Below, in pieces: positions 9,544 through 19,112 of a stretch of 64,000 nucleotides of DNA. Location: contig JAKJXP020000042.1 of the NCBI GenBank assembly GCA_022225965.2, forward strand, positions 1 to 64,000, in the 5' to 3' direction. The notes under the pieces are model-generated. The model was not told where the DNA came from and made no database searches. It saw only the letters and a list, made by a program, of their open reading frames with translations. The translations under genes were made by a program, and so were the position numbers. Source of the stretch: Diatrype stigma (taxonomy: Eukaryota; Ascomycota; Sordariomycetes; Xylariales; Diatrypaceae). Position 1 is the stretch's first letter. The number at the start of each line of letters is the position of its first letter.

Positions 9544-11061
9544 CTATGTTTCCAGCTCAAGAATGATTCGTCGATAGGTCGTCAAGCTCATCTCGCGTTC
9601 ATCTTCAACAGACAGCACGATATGCATGGTCTATACAGTTAGTATACCATGATCAATAGCTTTTTGGACTCGGGGAATGTTCCTTACAATATTAGTCAAC
9701 GGCTCTATCCGGACTAGTCCACCTGACACGTCGAGGTTCGTAATGTTGACATCGGTGCTAACGGGGTCAATTGGCCCTTCTTGGATCCGCTGGATCACCT
9801 CCCGGTAGTGAAACCAGCTGTACTTCAGGGAATCGTTATCGGGATCCCAACTCTCCGTGGCATCGAGCACGATGGAGTCGCCGAACTTGTACTTGATGGT
9901 CATTTCCTGGGGACCACAAGTGTCGTTCACTATCGCAACGGGCTGGTGGTTGTTCTTGGAAAAGTCGGCCTCGAGAGTCCACTGCATGCGCGCAGCGAAG
10001 TCGTACTGGTACGCCGCGCGCCATCGCCAGATCGTGGCGAAGGCGCTGACGTGAATATCGCCATCCACGCCAACGGCGACGTCGGAGGTGTCACTATAGA
10101 CGGGATACCGCCCCGACCCGTCCACAGCCATGTACCTTCCGCCCCAGCTACCCCACTCGGGATGCTCTGGGTTGCCGAGGCCGTTCTGGAGAAGGGGGAG
10201 GAAGGACGGCGTGTCGCCCTCCATGATGAATTGAAAGTCGGGGTAGTGAGCACCGAGCGCGCCGAGGCGGATGTGCGTCTGCAGCCACTCGTTGGTGACG
10301 AGGGACGTGTCCGGCCCGCCCTTGTCGAAGTGTCGGTATGCCTCGCCCGAGATGCCGTTCCAAGATGCTTGGCTGTAGTCGTTGAAGCCGTGGAGCGACA
10401 GGACGTAGAATAACGAGGGGTAGTTCGAACGGAGCCAAGCGCCGGCGTCGTCCTGGTCGGATATGGAATAGACACGCAATTTATGGACAAATTTAGAGAC
10501 CTGATCGGGCGTGCGGGTTCTCGATACATGCTGCAGTGCCTCTGCGACCACGCCTGCTCCGCCCCAGACACATGTGTAGAGAGGATCATCAAGTGTTGCT
10601 GCATCGGCGGCCGCCACAAGAGCAAGGGCCGCGTCGCTAGGCGGATACTCGAGTGCCTCCAAACCATAGACGGGGTGGCCTGCTTTGACTTTGGCGAGAA
10701 GGTCTTCAGCTGATGGGTAAGGTGCAATCGCGGGTACGTTGGCGTTCAAATTCTCCGTCACGTTTCCATACCCGTTGACGACGTTGATGACCGTATCCAC
10801 ATCGATCGAGCTGTTCTTCCAGTAGGAGGTAATCACGCCGATGGCCTGGATATCGATTTCATTGGAGTATGTCAACAGGCGGACCAGACTCATCTGGTCA
10901 TCGGGCTCGTTGCTGATGTCGGTAGCGATGAACACTCTGGGCTTATGTTCATACCGAGAACCCTCACATTGCTTCCCGTAACTGTCTGTCGCTAAGCACG
11001 TCTTGACGGCCCATGCTGATACGAACAGGAGAACCTGACGAAAGTTGACTTGGAAAACCAT
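9544..11061 (-). CDS. Secreted Sde182/DUF1593-type nucleoside-hydrolase-like protein
   Basis: Exon 1 is 11061-9688 and exon 2 is 9630-9544. The 57-nt phase-0 intron has donor GTAAGG, a perfect TACTAAC branch and acceptor TATAG. Splicing replaces a spurious tail with TMHIVLSVEDER...TTYRRIILELET, the beta-sandwich ending expected for the family; total about 486 residues. ATG at 11061 is chosen because it starts the signal peptide MVFQVNFRQVLLFVSAWA; the upstream TTG at 11073 is not a start. Residues around RVFIATDISNEPDDQMSLVR form the nucleoside-hydrolase-like domain with an acidic metal-binding-like cluster. The C-terminal part (about residue 390 on) is the Ig-like domain seen in the Saccharophagus cellulose-binding protein Sde182. 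Extracellular polysaccharide-related function is plausible, but catalytic activity is not established for the family. Confidence 0.88.
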
Positions 11062-12644
11062 GGTGAAGCTCAACCACTAACTGCTCTGGCCTTAGTGATA
11101 GTGACACCACAGTCTAGACAATCTGGGAACATGGTGAAGGGCATGTCAACTGAACTCGACGGGGACCTCCAAGTCTATATATTCCCCACGATCCTCTGAT
11201 ACCAACGATTAGCTGACTAGGTACGTGTAGCACAAGCCGACCCGGGTGAGAGACTCCCGACTGTTGGAGATAGCGTCGGCTAGTATGCGAATTTGGCTAG
11301 TGCTAGGCTCATATCCTCACGATCCCTTCCTATATATCCTTGATACCATCAAACTTAAACGGCCCGTTTCTGGAGTAGATCTTCATAGGGCCAGTTCGAT
11401 ATCGACGGCTCGTCATATTTGCGGGGAAATACCATACTTGTAGCCTAGTACATAGAGTGCCGGTTGTGGGGATGCTCAAGATTGGAGAAATAGCCTCACC
11501 CCACGTGGAACTAGTCTCGAAGATCTGGCGCCAATGCGAACTTGGGCTTGTTGACATTATTGGTTACGTGAGATGCGATACCCGAAAGTGCGGCCTTTCC
11601 CATCACCACTCGACATGAACCCCCGCCCGTTTGTTCAAGACAAGAAATGGACCTTGCATTAGTGTTTTACGGCGGAAAGACCCTGTCTCTTGTTTCTGTT
11701 TCTATCTTTCGTTCTTCCTACTTCCCCTTTTACTCCCACCCATAGGATCACAGTAATAAATTCCAAGTGGTGGAACAGATACTCAAAGTAACAGGGCCAA
11801 CTAACTTACCGGGATCATTAACATCACCACCAACATCATCATGATTGTAGTTATCGTCGTCTTTGGGTACGAAAAAGAAAGCTCCGCCCGGCGCCACAAT
11901 CAGCCAAGCTCGTGAAAGTGATGGTGATGGCGCTGGCGTCCTTCAACCGGTCGGTGGAGGCTTCCACGAGGGAGCGGTACGAGGCGGGGCGGCAAGTTTC
12001 GTGGTGGGCACGTCAGTGGCGCATCGGCACCTCCCCGACGTCCTTCGCACGTGGAAATCACGCCCGAACGTGTTCCAGGACGGGCGGCCCCTGGCAGATC
12101 GGCTCGATGCCAGCTTGGCCATACCTGGCTGCATCAGTGATCATGCCGCCCCCGTTGCGCAAGATCCCGGAGGGCATGTCGACCGCCGAGATGCATAGCC
12201 ACCTCAGGTCCATCCAGTTGCGTAGCCCCTTGGCGCCCGTCGCCACCTCGTCACCGCGTCCGACTTTGACCCGGCGCCATCTTGGAGTATTGGCCGGAGT
12301 TCCCTGGTGGACCGTGGTGCTTGGAGAGTTGGAGAAGGCTAATAAAGTTGACCTAGCTAGCCAAAGTCGGGGATAAGGTGGGTCGACCAAGTATTTACTA
12401 TGCAGGACTTGATTGTACGCGGCCTAGAGTTCTAGACTCAGGGGTTGGTTTTAGTATTGCCCAAACTCCAAAACACTTTGCGACCAAATCGCGAAAACAA
12501 CGTGACAGTATTGGTATCAAGGCATTGTAGCAAAATTCGAAGAAGTAAGCCGTGCTGACACCACAGGGGTCAGAGCGCTACATCAATTTAATATCTGCCA
12601 TTCCTCACCGCCTGTACGCCTTCAACCACTTCGTAGCCCTACCG
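11062..12644. other. Intergenic region with a GC-rich core of overlapping open frames
   Basis: The 11.06-11.6 kb part is the probable promoter of the Sde182-like gene. A GC-rich block at about 11,860-12,390 is open in several frames on both strands (for example 11912-12376 plus, 12058-12390 minus) but none shows a recognisable domain or a clear start and splice pattern. It may be a decayed gene. Confidence 0.3.
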
Positions 12645-13887
12645 ATGCGCGTCTATGACCCAACAACACGACCTTCAATTATTGAGCTCATCGCTCGTGC
12701 TCTAGACGACAGGGTAGACCTGCTCGCACTTCGCTCCGTTTGTCGATATTTCCGCAATGCTACATCCATGGTATTTGTTACAGCTTGGTTTACTACGATC
12801 ACAATCGACTTCGCACCGCGTAGTCTACGCAGACTTGCCAACATCACCCAACGTAGCCGACTGTTCTAGACCTCCTGTAATTCGTCCCCTGGGTTTCCAT
12901 GTACTTGACCCACCGGCCCGAGTTCTAGGCGAAGGGCATACATGGCCGCGTTTCGAAAACGACGGTCTTGACCTTACGTCGCAATTGGTGAATGATTTCA
13001 AGACCCTCTTAGCCCGGTTTAGCCGATGCATAGAAATATGTGTCGCGGATGATGCCCGTACCAATACCCGACTCCGCCCAGTAGAAGCATGTTACATCAT
13101 GTTTTCTCTTCTGCAAATACATAAAGAGCTCCACATCCAAAAATTTACTATCCATTTCGACCGATTTCTTGTATATAATACAGAAGCTCAACTACCTCCT
13201 GGGCTTGCCGATTCACTGGTGCAAACCTCATAGTCGTCCCATCTGCAGCATCTCAATATCACGTGGCAACTCGGAGATGAAATATTCAGCCCCACAGTGG
13301 ACATGGTCAGCACAGCGAAGTGTGCCCAGTCCATGATACTAGACTTCCCGAGATCCCCGCTCTGCGAAGATATGATCCAGCAACTCTCCTGGACCCCTCA
13401 ACTTCCTGCACTTACCGAACTGAAACTCGGAAGCATTCATACAGTTAGGCCTGAGACGTTATATGGCTTCATCAAACGCTTCCAAGGGAGCCTCAAGTCG
13501 CTGCATATAGACGACATGGCCCTGGTGAGCCTTGGTCTTAACAGGTTCTTTGGTTTACTGGTAAACGAAGACTTGCCTGCTCTCGAATCTGTCGTGGTGA
13601 CAGATTGTTTCAGGGTCTGGTTCTGCCCCCTTAGAATGAATCAAGACACCTTAAAACGGTGAGGTGGTAGATTCGATTTCAAGTTGAGACACTTCAGAGC
13701 GGGGACTCGGGTAAGTGGCGTGCGTTATCGCGGCTCCGGCGAGGGAATGCGACTCGCTCTGGAGGCACTTGCAGACTACTCTAATTATCGGAAGGGACAT
13801 GGTATCACTGCAATCAATCCACCCTTTGTGGATATGACGGGTCTCACTGAAGATAGTGTCGGGCACGTTGTTGATGCATTCATATGA
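12645..13887 (+). pseudogene. Decayed F-box protein gene
   Basis: ATG at 12645 begins an F-box-like segment (SIIELIARALDDRVDLL, then LRSVCRYFRNATSM) typical of SCF adaptor N-termini. The frame ends at TAG 12867-12869, while the same protein continues in the +1 frame from about 12,870 (RPPVIRPLGFHVLDPPARVL). That second frame is interrupted by TAG at 13231-13233 and TGA at 13660-13662 and ends at 13887. Between the stops it encodes LRR-like F-box C-terminal sequence such as LPALTELKLGSIHTVRPETL and SLKSLHIDDMALVSLGLNRF. At least one frameshift and two nonsense codons are therefore needed. No GT-AG intron that I could see restores the frame. Both stops could have come from single C-to-T changes (CAG to TAG, CGA to TGA), compatible with RIP or ordinary decay. 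Confidence 0.72.
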
Positions 13888-14949
13888 AGGATATGGTAAA
13901 TGATCTACGACCAGCGCGACCGCCTCCGGGCGAGGTTGATGCATATAACCTTATACTCCTGGATACTCTGGATGGAAACACCACCGACAGCTTGATACTA
14001 CTTACACTTCTTGCATGAAATGCCGCGCTACACACAGTACATAGGGGTTTTTACTGTATGTTTGGTACAAACACTCCTACTCGTACAGCTCCGTATAATA
14101 TCTATCACGCCTGTTACGGTGTGTCGCCCAGTTACCTCTCGTTCATCTTGTTCTATTTTGCTGAATATTGTAATACTTTTGGATTCCTCCTTCGATTTAA
14201 CTTGGTTGAAGTTGTGTGCTGAATGGTAGCACACACCCTCTAACAGCCCCCCTCCCCCCTTCTTCCCGGAGGAGGATCTGTGCTTTGGGGCTACAGGGTG
14301 GATAACTATCGTGTATATAAGTAGAATCAGATACAAGAAATGTTATCATAAAAAAACATGACTACTAGATACTCAACCGCAAGTTTCCTACATATGCCTT
14401 GAAATAATACACTAGACGCAGTAAACTCTAGAAGAAATGTGTAATCCAGACAAGCTGGCATTCCCTCGGTTTCATTTGTCTCTTTTGTCTAATTGATCAT
14501 CGCTTCAAGCCGGAATACCGACTAATATCGCCGGTCCGGTAGAAAATCAGATTCACAAACATCTAGATCGCCCGCTATAGGAGCTAATCGCCGGCAAGTC
14601 CAATAGCTTGTTGTTAGCCCCAGATCCGCCCGATGAGCTGAAAACCCAAGCATTCTCCCACCGAGGTAGCTTGCAAAACATTACCTCGCTGTTATATTAC
14701 TAAATGAACTATATGCCGGAGGTGGATAGTTCCCGAGGGCCAGAACATCTGTAAAGGGTCGTGCCGTGGATTAGTGAGATTTTCTCCTCTGGTGAGTCTT
14801 CGTGGTAAGCTGCATATATACTTCATTTCTCTCCCCACGACAAGACTCCTCATCCGTTCTTGCAGTTCATTCATTAACTGAATTTTGTGTTCCCTTCTTC
14901 CTCCCAAGCTCTATAATTCCCAGCGCCTTCGGGTCCCTGGCCAGGCAAC
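13888..14949. other. Intergenic region
   Basis: No gene seen. The last 150 bases include a pyrimidine-rich stretch (CTTCTTCCTCCC) before the start codon at 14950 and are the likely promoter/leader of the Ser/Thr-rich protein gene. Confidence 0.4.
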
Positions 14950-16149
14950 ATGAAATCCCCATCTCATTTGGCCTTCTTATGCGGCTTCTCGGCTATATTC
15001 ACTCCTGTCTATGCTAGCAGGTGTAGGCCAGCAGTCACTTCTTCCGATGCCTCATACACAGCCACTGAATCCATGTCTGGAACTAGCTCAAGTTATCTCG
15101 AGTCGACGGTATCATTCCCCAATGCCACTGCAAGCATTTCTAGTCCGACATCCGTGACTATCCCCACCTTTTCGACCTCGGCTTCGGTGTCCACGACAAC
15201 TTCCAATAGCCGTTCCAGCAGTTCCACGGAAGTTACAATATCTGCATCAAGCATATCATCCAGCACGTTCAAGGGAAATAGTTCGTCAGTTAGCTATGGA
15301 TCAAGCACAACTTCTAGTCAGAGCCCAACGGCCACGAGCACAGGCATGACAACCACAAGCGATGTCTCCTCAACTACTACTAGCACTAGCTCGTCCGTTT
15401 CAACCAGTGAGACCATTGTGGAGAGTACAGCTTCTTCCACAGTCACGAGCTCTGGCTCGAGCATGACCACGGCTACGACTAGTAGCTTTGTCACGACATC
15501 TTCCGCCCGTTCTTCTTTCTCTCCTTCTACCTCCTCATCCATTAGCAGCACCTTTGCCAGCACCTCTGCCAGCACCTTTGCCAGCACCTCTGCCAGCTCC
15601 TCTATCAGCTCCTCTACCAGCTCCTCTACCAGTTCCTCTACCAGTTCCTCTACCAGTTCCTCTACCAGTTCCTCTACCAGTTCATCCGTTACCTCGCTCG
15701 CGACCTTCAAGGCTGTTGCTTCTGGAACCGGTACCGGGGCAGACGGAACCTACCTGCGAAGCAACCAGGCGTCCGGCGTGGTGCCTGGGTTTGGGTATTA
15801 TGAATCAGTAGGTGTGGCGACCTTGTACATCGATGATTCCGGCTACCTTAGAAATGGTAACTACTACCTAGTGGCCCAGTGGGCAGGGACTGGAAGGGCG
15901 ACAACGTTGACCAATGACCCGACCCCCCTGTTTACCGCGAGCCAACTCTCCCCAAGCATTGGATACTACGGAGTCATCTGCAGCTCCGCTGGCAATGTCC
16001 TATCTTGCTACGCCGAGGGCAGGCCGTCCATGAACGCCTTTTACGTCACCAACGCCAGCGGGTACTACCGGGTGAACATGGCGACGCCCTCAAGCAGCCG
16101 TCTCACATCGAGCTACATCGCCGTGACAATCAATTTGGAAGCACCTTAA
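14950..16149 (+). CDS. Secreted Ser/Thr-rich (probably O-mannosylated) cell-surface protein
   Basis: A 399-residue single-exon protein. Residues 1-23 are a signal peptide (LAFLCGFSAIFTPVYAS). Residues about 30-250 are almost entirely Ser/Thr, typical of heavily O-glycosylated fungal wall mucins, and include tandem short repeats of the SSTSS type. From about residue 252 there is a non-repetitive 150-residue domain (TFKAVASGTGTGADGTYLRS; GYYESVGVATLYIDDSGYL) with alternating aromatic/hydrophobic strands and two cysteines (ICSSAGNVLSCYAEG); I do not recognise it. The end (SYIAVTINLEAP) is not a GPI-attachment signal, so the protein may be released or wall-trapped. The start ATG follows CAGGCAACATGA, and no upstream ATG extends the frame sensibly. 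Confidence 0.85.
   Translation: MKSPSHLAFLCGFSAIFTPVYASRCRPAVTSSDASYTATESMSGTSSSYLESTVSFPNATASISSPTSVTIPTFSTSASVSTTTSNSRSSSSTEVTISASSISSSTFKGNSSSVSYGSSTTSSQSPTATSTGMTTTSDVSSTTTSTSSSVSTSETIVESTASSTVTSSGSSMTTATTSSFVTTSSARSSFSPSTSSSISSTFASTSASTFASTSASSSISSSTSSSTSSSTSSSTSSSTSSSTSSSVTSLATFKAVASGTGTGADGTYLRSNQASGVVPGFGYYESVGVATLYIDDSGYLRNGNYYLVAQWAGTGRATTLTNDPTPLFTASQLSPSIGYYGVICSSAGNVLSCYAEGRPSMNAFYVTNASGYYRVNMATPSSSRLTSSYIAVTINLEAP
15547..15690 (+). repeat. Degenerate SSTSS/STSAS coding repeat
   Basis: Short in-frame repeats of CCAGTTCCTCTA (about six near-perfect copies from 15,614 on) and AGCACCTCTGCC/AGCACCTTTGCC variants upstream lie inside the Ser/Thr-rich gene. They encode tandem SSTSS and ASTSAS blocks. 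Reverse-strand open frames over this region are shadows. Confidence 0.85.
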
Positions 16150-16212
16150 GAGCTTATTGATATAGTCCTCAGTGTTGTTCTTGTGGACCTCATTTTATTT
16201 GATTACCAGATC

Positions 16213-17307
16213 TTAAAGTAACGTTTGCTTTATATTAGGCTCTGCCTTCGGTAGCAAATCTTCGGGACCTGGTTTCCACTTGTACTTCTCCGGCCGGATC
16301 CGATAGCCCCGGTTATATTCCCGAGTCCATTTGCTGTCATAATCTCTTAAAGGATACCGTAGTTTCTCCCTTATGTAGTCGATATTTGGCGTGATCCTCA
16401 GCCATATCTTTTCTTTTTTATGAGTGTGGTTGAAATTCTCTATGAGTTGATCCACCTCACCTGCAGCACTGGAAGTCAGTTGGAGACACATGATAATACA
16501 GTGGTAACTACAAATTTGAGTGGCTCGAAAGGAATAATTCAGGGTTTCTTACCGGCATCGATACTCCCCTGCTGCCACCATGGAAGTATATTAAAAACGT
16601 GGGGTGCAAAACATGGATGCGGCACAGTCCAAGCCAGGCTGAATTCAATCAGCTTTCCATGCAAAACGTTTTCGGTGTTGATATCTCGGATGAATATTCC
16701 ACTACGGTGAATTCTCTTTACATTACGGATCAAAGTCGGGGCAGTAGCAGGCGTTACGTTGATCTCCGTTTCCTGAGCGACCGTGAGTCCATCGAGCGAG
16801 GGTATTTCGACGTATTCTTTGACAAGGGCATAAAGCGGTCGTCCCCTACGGGTAGCAGAATAGCCCCAATCCTTTCTCCAGTCGAATGTGTCTTTACATC
16901 GCAACTGATGAAGGTGGTCTTCACCTAAGATCAGATACCCAAAGCACCGAATTGCTACGTCGGCCTCAACTCCCAACTCTTGAAGTCGACCGTATGCCCG
17001 ACATTCACAACCAAAGGGATGCAAAAACGCAATCTCTTCTTCTGGTGTGAGAGTCAGATCCCAGCGGTTGGCGCCGTAGTACTTATCGTGGAAATTAAAC
17101 TCATTAGGCGTTAGCTTGTTGACAGACTACGGGGAACGAGTATTGTCATACAATCTTCAGGGCGTATATTATACCGTCAATCCGCACTTTCCATACATGC
17201 GCATGTATACCTTTGCCCAAGTGACGGATGAAATCAATGGTGGGTGAACCCCCGGATACTCTGAATGCTTTAAGCTTGGGCCCCGGAACTCGGGGGAAGC
17301 TTGACAT
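16213..17307 (-). CDS. FTA2-like (Sim4 kinetochore subunit superfamily) protein with pseudokinase features
   Basis: Proposed exons 17307-17152, 17099-16553 and 16460-16213 (316 residues). Intron 2 (92 nt) is GTAAGA...CTGAC...GCAG; intron 1 (52 nt) is GTATGA...CTAAC...GAG, an unusual acceptor chosen because it restores YALKIFNF, the expected family sequence. The N-lobe has a glycine-rich-loop-like LGKGIHAHVWKV and K51 in YALKI. The family signature HPFGCECRAYGRL follows at about residue 79. A catalytic-loop-like RDINTEN (R190, D191, N196) is present, but the DFG position reads E204-F-S, as IEFSLAWTVPHP. This matches fungal FTA2-domain proteins, a kinase-fold family named after a fission yeast kinetochore subunit but expanded in filamentous fungi; true kinetochore function for this copy is unlikely. 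It is divergent from a PD-(D/E)XK-like gene, sharing a 422-bp promoter region. Confidence 0.75.
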
Positions 17308-17729
17308 ATTATTAGATTGACAAATATGTGTTAGGGAGGACGTCGTTGCGATATCGGTTCTCGGTGAATGACGACTCCTAGGATTCTAGCACTCAATGAA
17401 ACAAAGAACCTACAGGCGAGAATAGGCAAAAGTAAACAAAGAATTTCAACAAAGACGTATATTCACGGCATCAGAATCGACGGTCTGGGTTCCTGTAGTC
17501 CCTCGGCTTTGTTCCTATACAATGATCTTATAAGTCACCACCAAACGTCAAAGGCATTATGGTGCTCTTGATACGCACGCATGTGAAAAGTATTAAAGAG
17601 CATGATAGCCCGGATTTATGATAATGTCTCAAGAGGTTGATTGATCTTTACACGATACAAGTGACTTGCACATGAGTTCTGCAAGTATCCACTCAACTTA
17701 AGGGGAACTATTATCGAGCTTCGTTTACC
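17308..17729. promoter_or_regulatory. Shared divergent promoter of the FTA2-like and PD-(D/E)XK-like genes
   Basis: The 422 bp between two divergent start codons contains no supported gene (an open frame at 17368-17571 has no motif). It must hold both promoters, so co-regulation is plausible but unproven. No clear TATA box or known factor site was recognised. Confidence 0.5.
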
Positions 17730-19112
17730 ATGTCACAATCAGAATTTGCTTGGGCAGGGCCCGACCGTTCAGAGATCCATCTCGATCGTACCCTGCCTTA
17801 TTTTTTCAAAGCCCCACCGCCTCGAGTTGACATATCTGCCGAATCAACAGCGAAGGGCACAGGGTGGCATGACGATTTCGCAACTGTTTTGTGGGGAGAC
17901 ATCCACGAATGGGACGATTTCAATAACGAGAACATAGATGCAATACTTCAAGAGGTCGTGCAGCAGCCCGTCCCGTGGACACAAAGGGACGAAGATAAGT
18001 TCGAAGACGGTCGCAGGGAAACATATCACATCAATCGCGAGAGCGACGTGAACAGTATGTTTCAAGGCTCCATGGTCAACGTGATTCAGAAAGTCATGAA
18101 CCATGCCTGTCCTCGGATACGAAGTGGAATCCGCCTGGACCCAGTAGAGCTTGAAACAAGATTCGAAGGGGCGAATGTGAAGATCGCCAAGGGGGGGCGA
18201 GCAGCCCGAGCCTCTAAGCAGCCCGACTGGCCAATATATCAAGTGCAGGCATCAAAATCGAAGCCAGATCACCTATATGTAGCCGGCGAGGCAAAACGGG
18301 ATTGGGTTTTCAAGCAGGAGTGGCTTGGATCCAAAAGGCTGTATGAGACTCGACCGGCGTTTATTACGCTTGGCCAGGTAGGAATGTACAGCTACTATGG
18401 TAAAACACGGTATTCCTTCGTGATCACACCAGTTACCCTCACTGTACTTCGATACCATTTCATCTCAAAGGACGCGAAAAAACTGAGGCTCGGGGTCGAT
18501 TACAAAGCCATACCACTCGCTGCGAAGGGGTCTCAGCTGACAGCCACCAAGGCCATCGTTTCGCTAGTTGCGATGAGCCTGAATGATAGGCATCGTGATG
18601 TCGTGCCAAAAGATCAGGTCATGCCGTTGAACACCTGGTATAGACACGAAGCTAACGGCTCCGTAGTACATGCTCATCTCTTGACAGAAAGGCTGGAATC
18701 ATCTCTTCCCAGTTCCGGTTACGCCACATCCGATAAGTCTATACTGAAGCTCCTCTCACCGGAGTGCTATCAGGAAATGCAAAAGTCGGTAGGTATTCCA
18801 ATTGGAGATATGTCCCAAACCGGCGCCAAGGGACAACAGTTAAGCACATCGACCAAAGCTAGGAGGTGCAAGACCCGTAATGTGCTAAAGGTCGTTCTAG
18901 AGCCCAAGGCAAAGGTAGGTAAGCCGAAAGCGAAGCCGACGAAACTAATGAAAGCCACATTAGGAGCTAATAGTGAAGGGGTCGAGCTAAGTCCTACGAG
19001 CTTGGATGATTTGAACAATATAATCAAGAACTTCAAGACCTCGAGGACTTACAGGGGTAAAATGGTCACACATCATAGAGTAGTATGTCAGACCGATGAG
19101 GCCAGGAATTGA
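17730..19112 (+). CDS. PD-(D/E)XK nuclease-like fungal protein
   Basis: A 460-residue single-exon protein with ATG in good context (TTTACCATGT). Residues about 130-260 carry the restriction-endonuclease-fold signature: D166 in KQPDW, then a strand ending in GEAK (E187, K189), then RLYETRPAFITLGQVGMYSYYGKTR and a strand SFVITPVTLTVLRYHF. The arrangement D-(about 20)-E-x-K agrees with the fungal PDDEXK-like families found in many ascomycete genomes, often as lineage-specific expansions. The C-terminal 120 residues are basic and low-complexity (PKAKVGKPKAKPTKLMK), which would suit nucleic-acid binding or nuclear targeting. No signal peptide or membrane segment. Whether it cleaves DNA is unknown. 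Its divergent partner is the FTA2-like kinase-fold gene. Confidence 0.72.
   Translation: MSQSEFAWAGPDRSEIHLDRTLPYFFKAPPPRVDISAESTAKGTGWHDDFATVLWGDIHEWDDFNNENIDAILQEVVQQPVPWTQRDEDKFEDGRRETYHINRESDVNSMFQGSMVNVIQKVMNHACPRIRSGIRLDPVELETRFEGANVKIAKGGRAARASKQPDWPIYQVQASKSKPDHLYVAGEAKRDWVFKQEWLGSKRLYETRPAFITLGQVGMYSYYGKTRYSFVITPVTLTVLRYHFISKDAKKLRLGVDYKAIPLAAKGSQLTATKAIVSLVAMSLNDRHRDVVPKDQVMPLNTWYRHEANGSVVHAHLLTERLESSLPSSGYATSDKSILKLLSPECYQEMQKSVGIPIGDMSQTGAKGQQLSTSTKARRCKTRNVLKVVLEPKAKVGKPKAKPTKLMKATLGANSEGVELSPTSLDDLNNIIKNFKTSRTYRGKMVTHHRVVCQTDEARN

Noticed and set aside
9781..10413. Forward 210-codon frame
   Set aside because: Antisense to the Sde182-like gene, which has signal peptide, family motifs and a clean intron.
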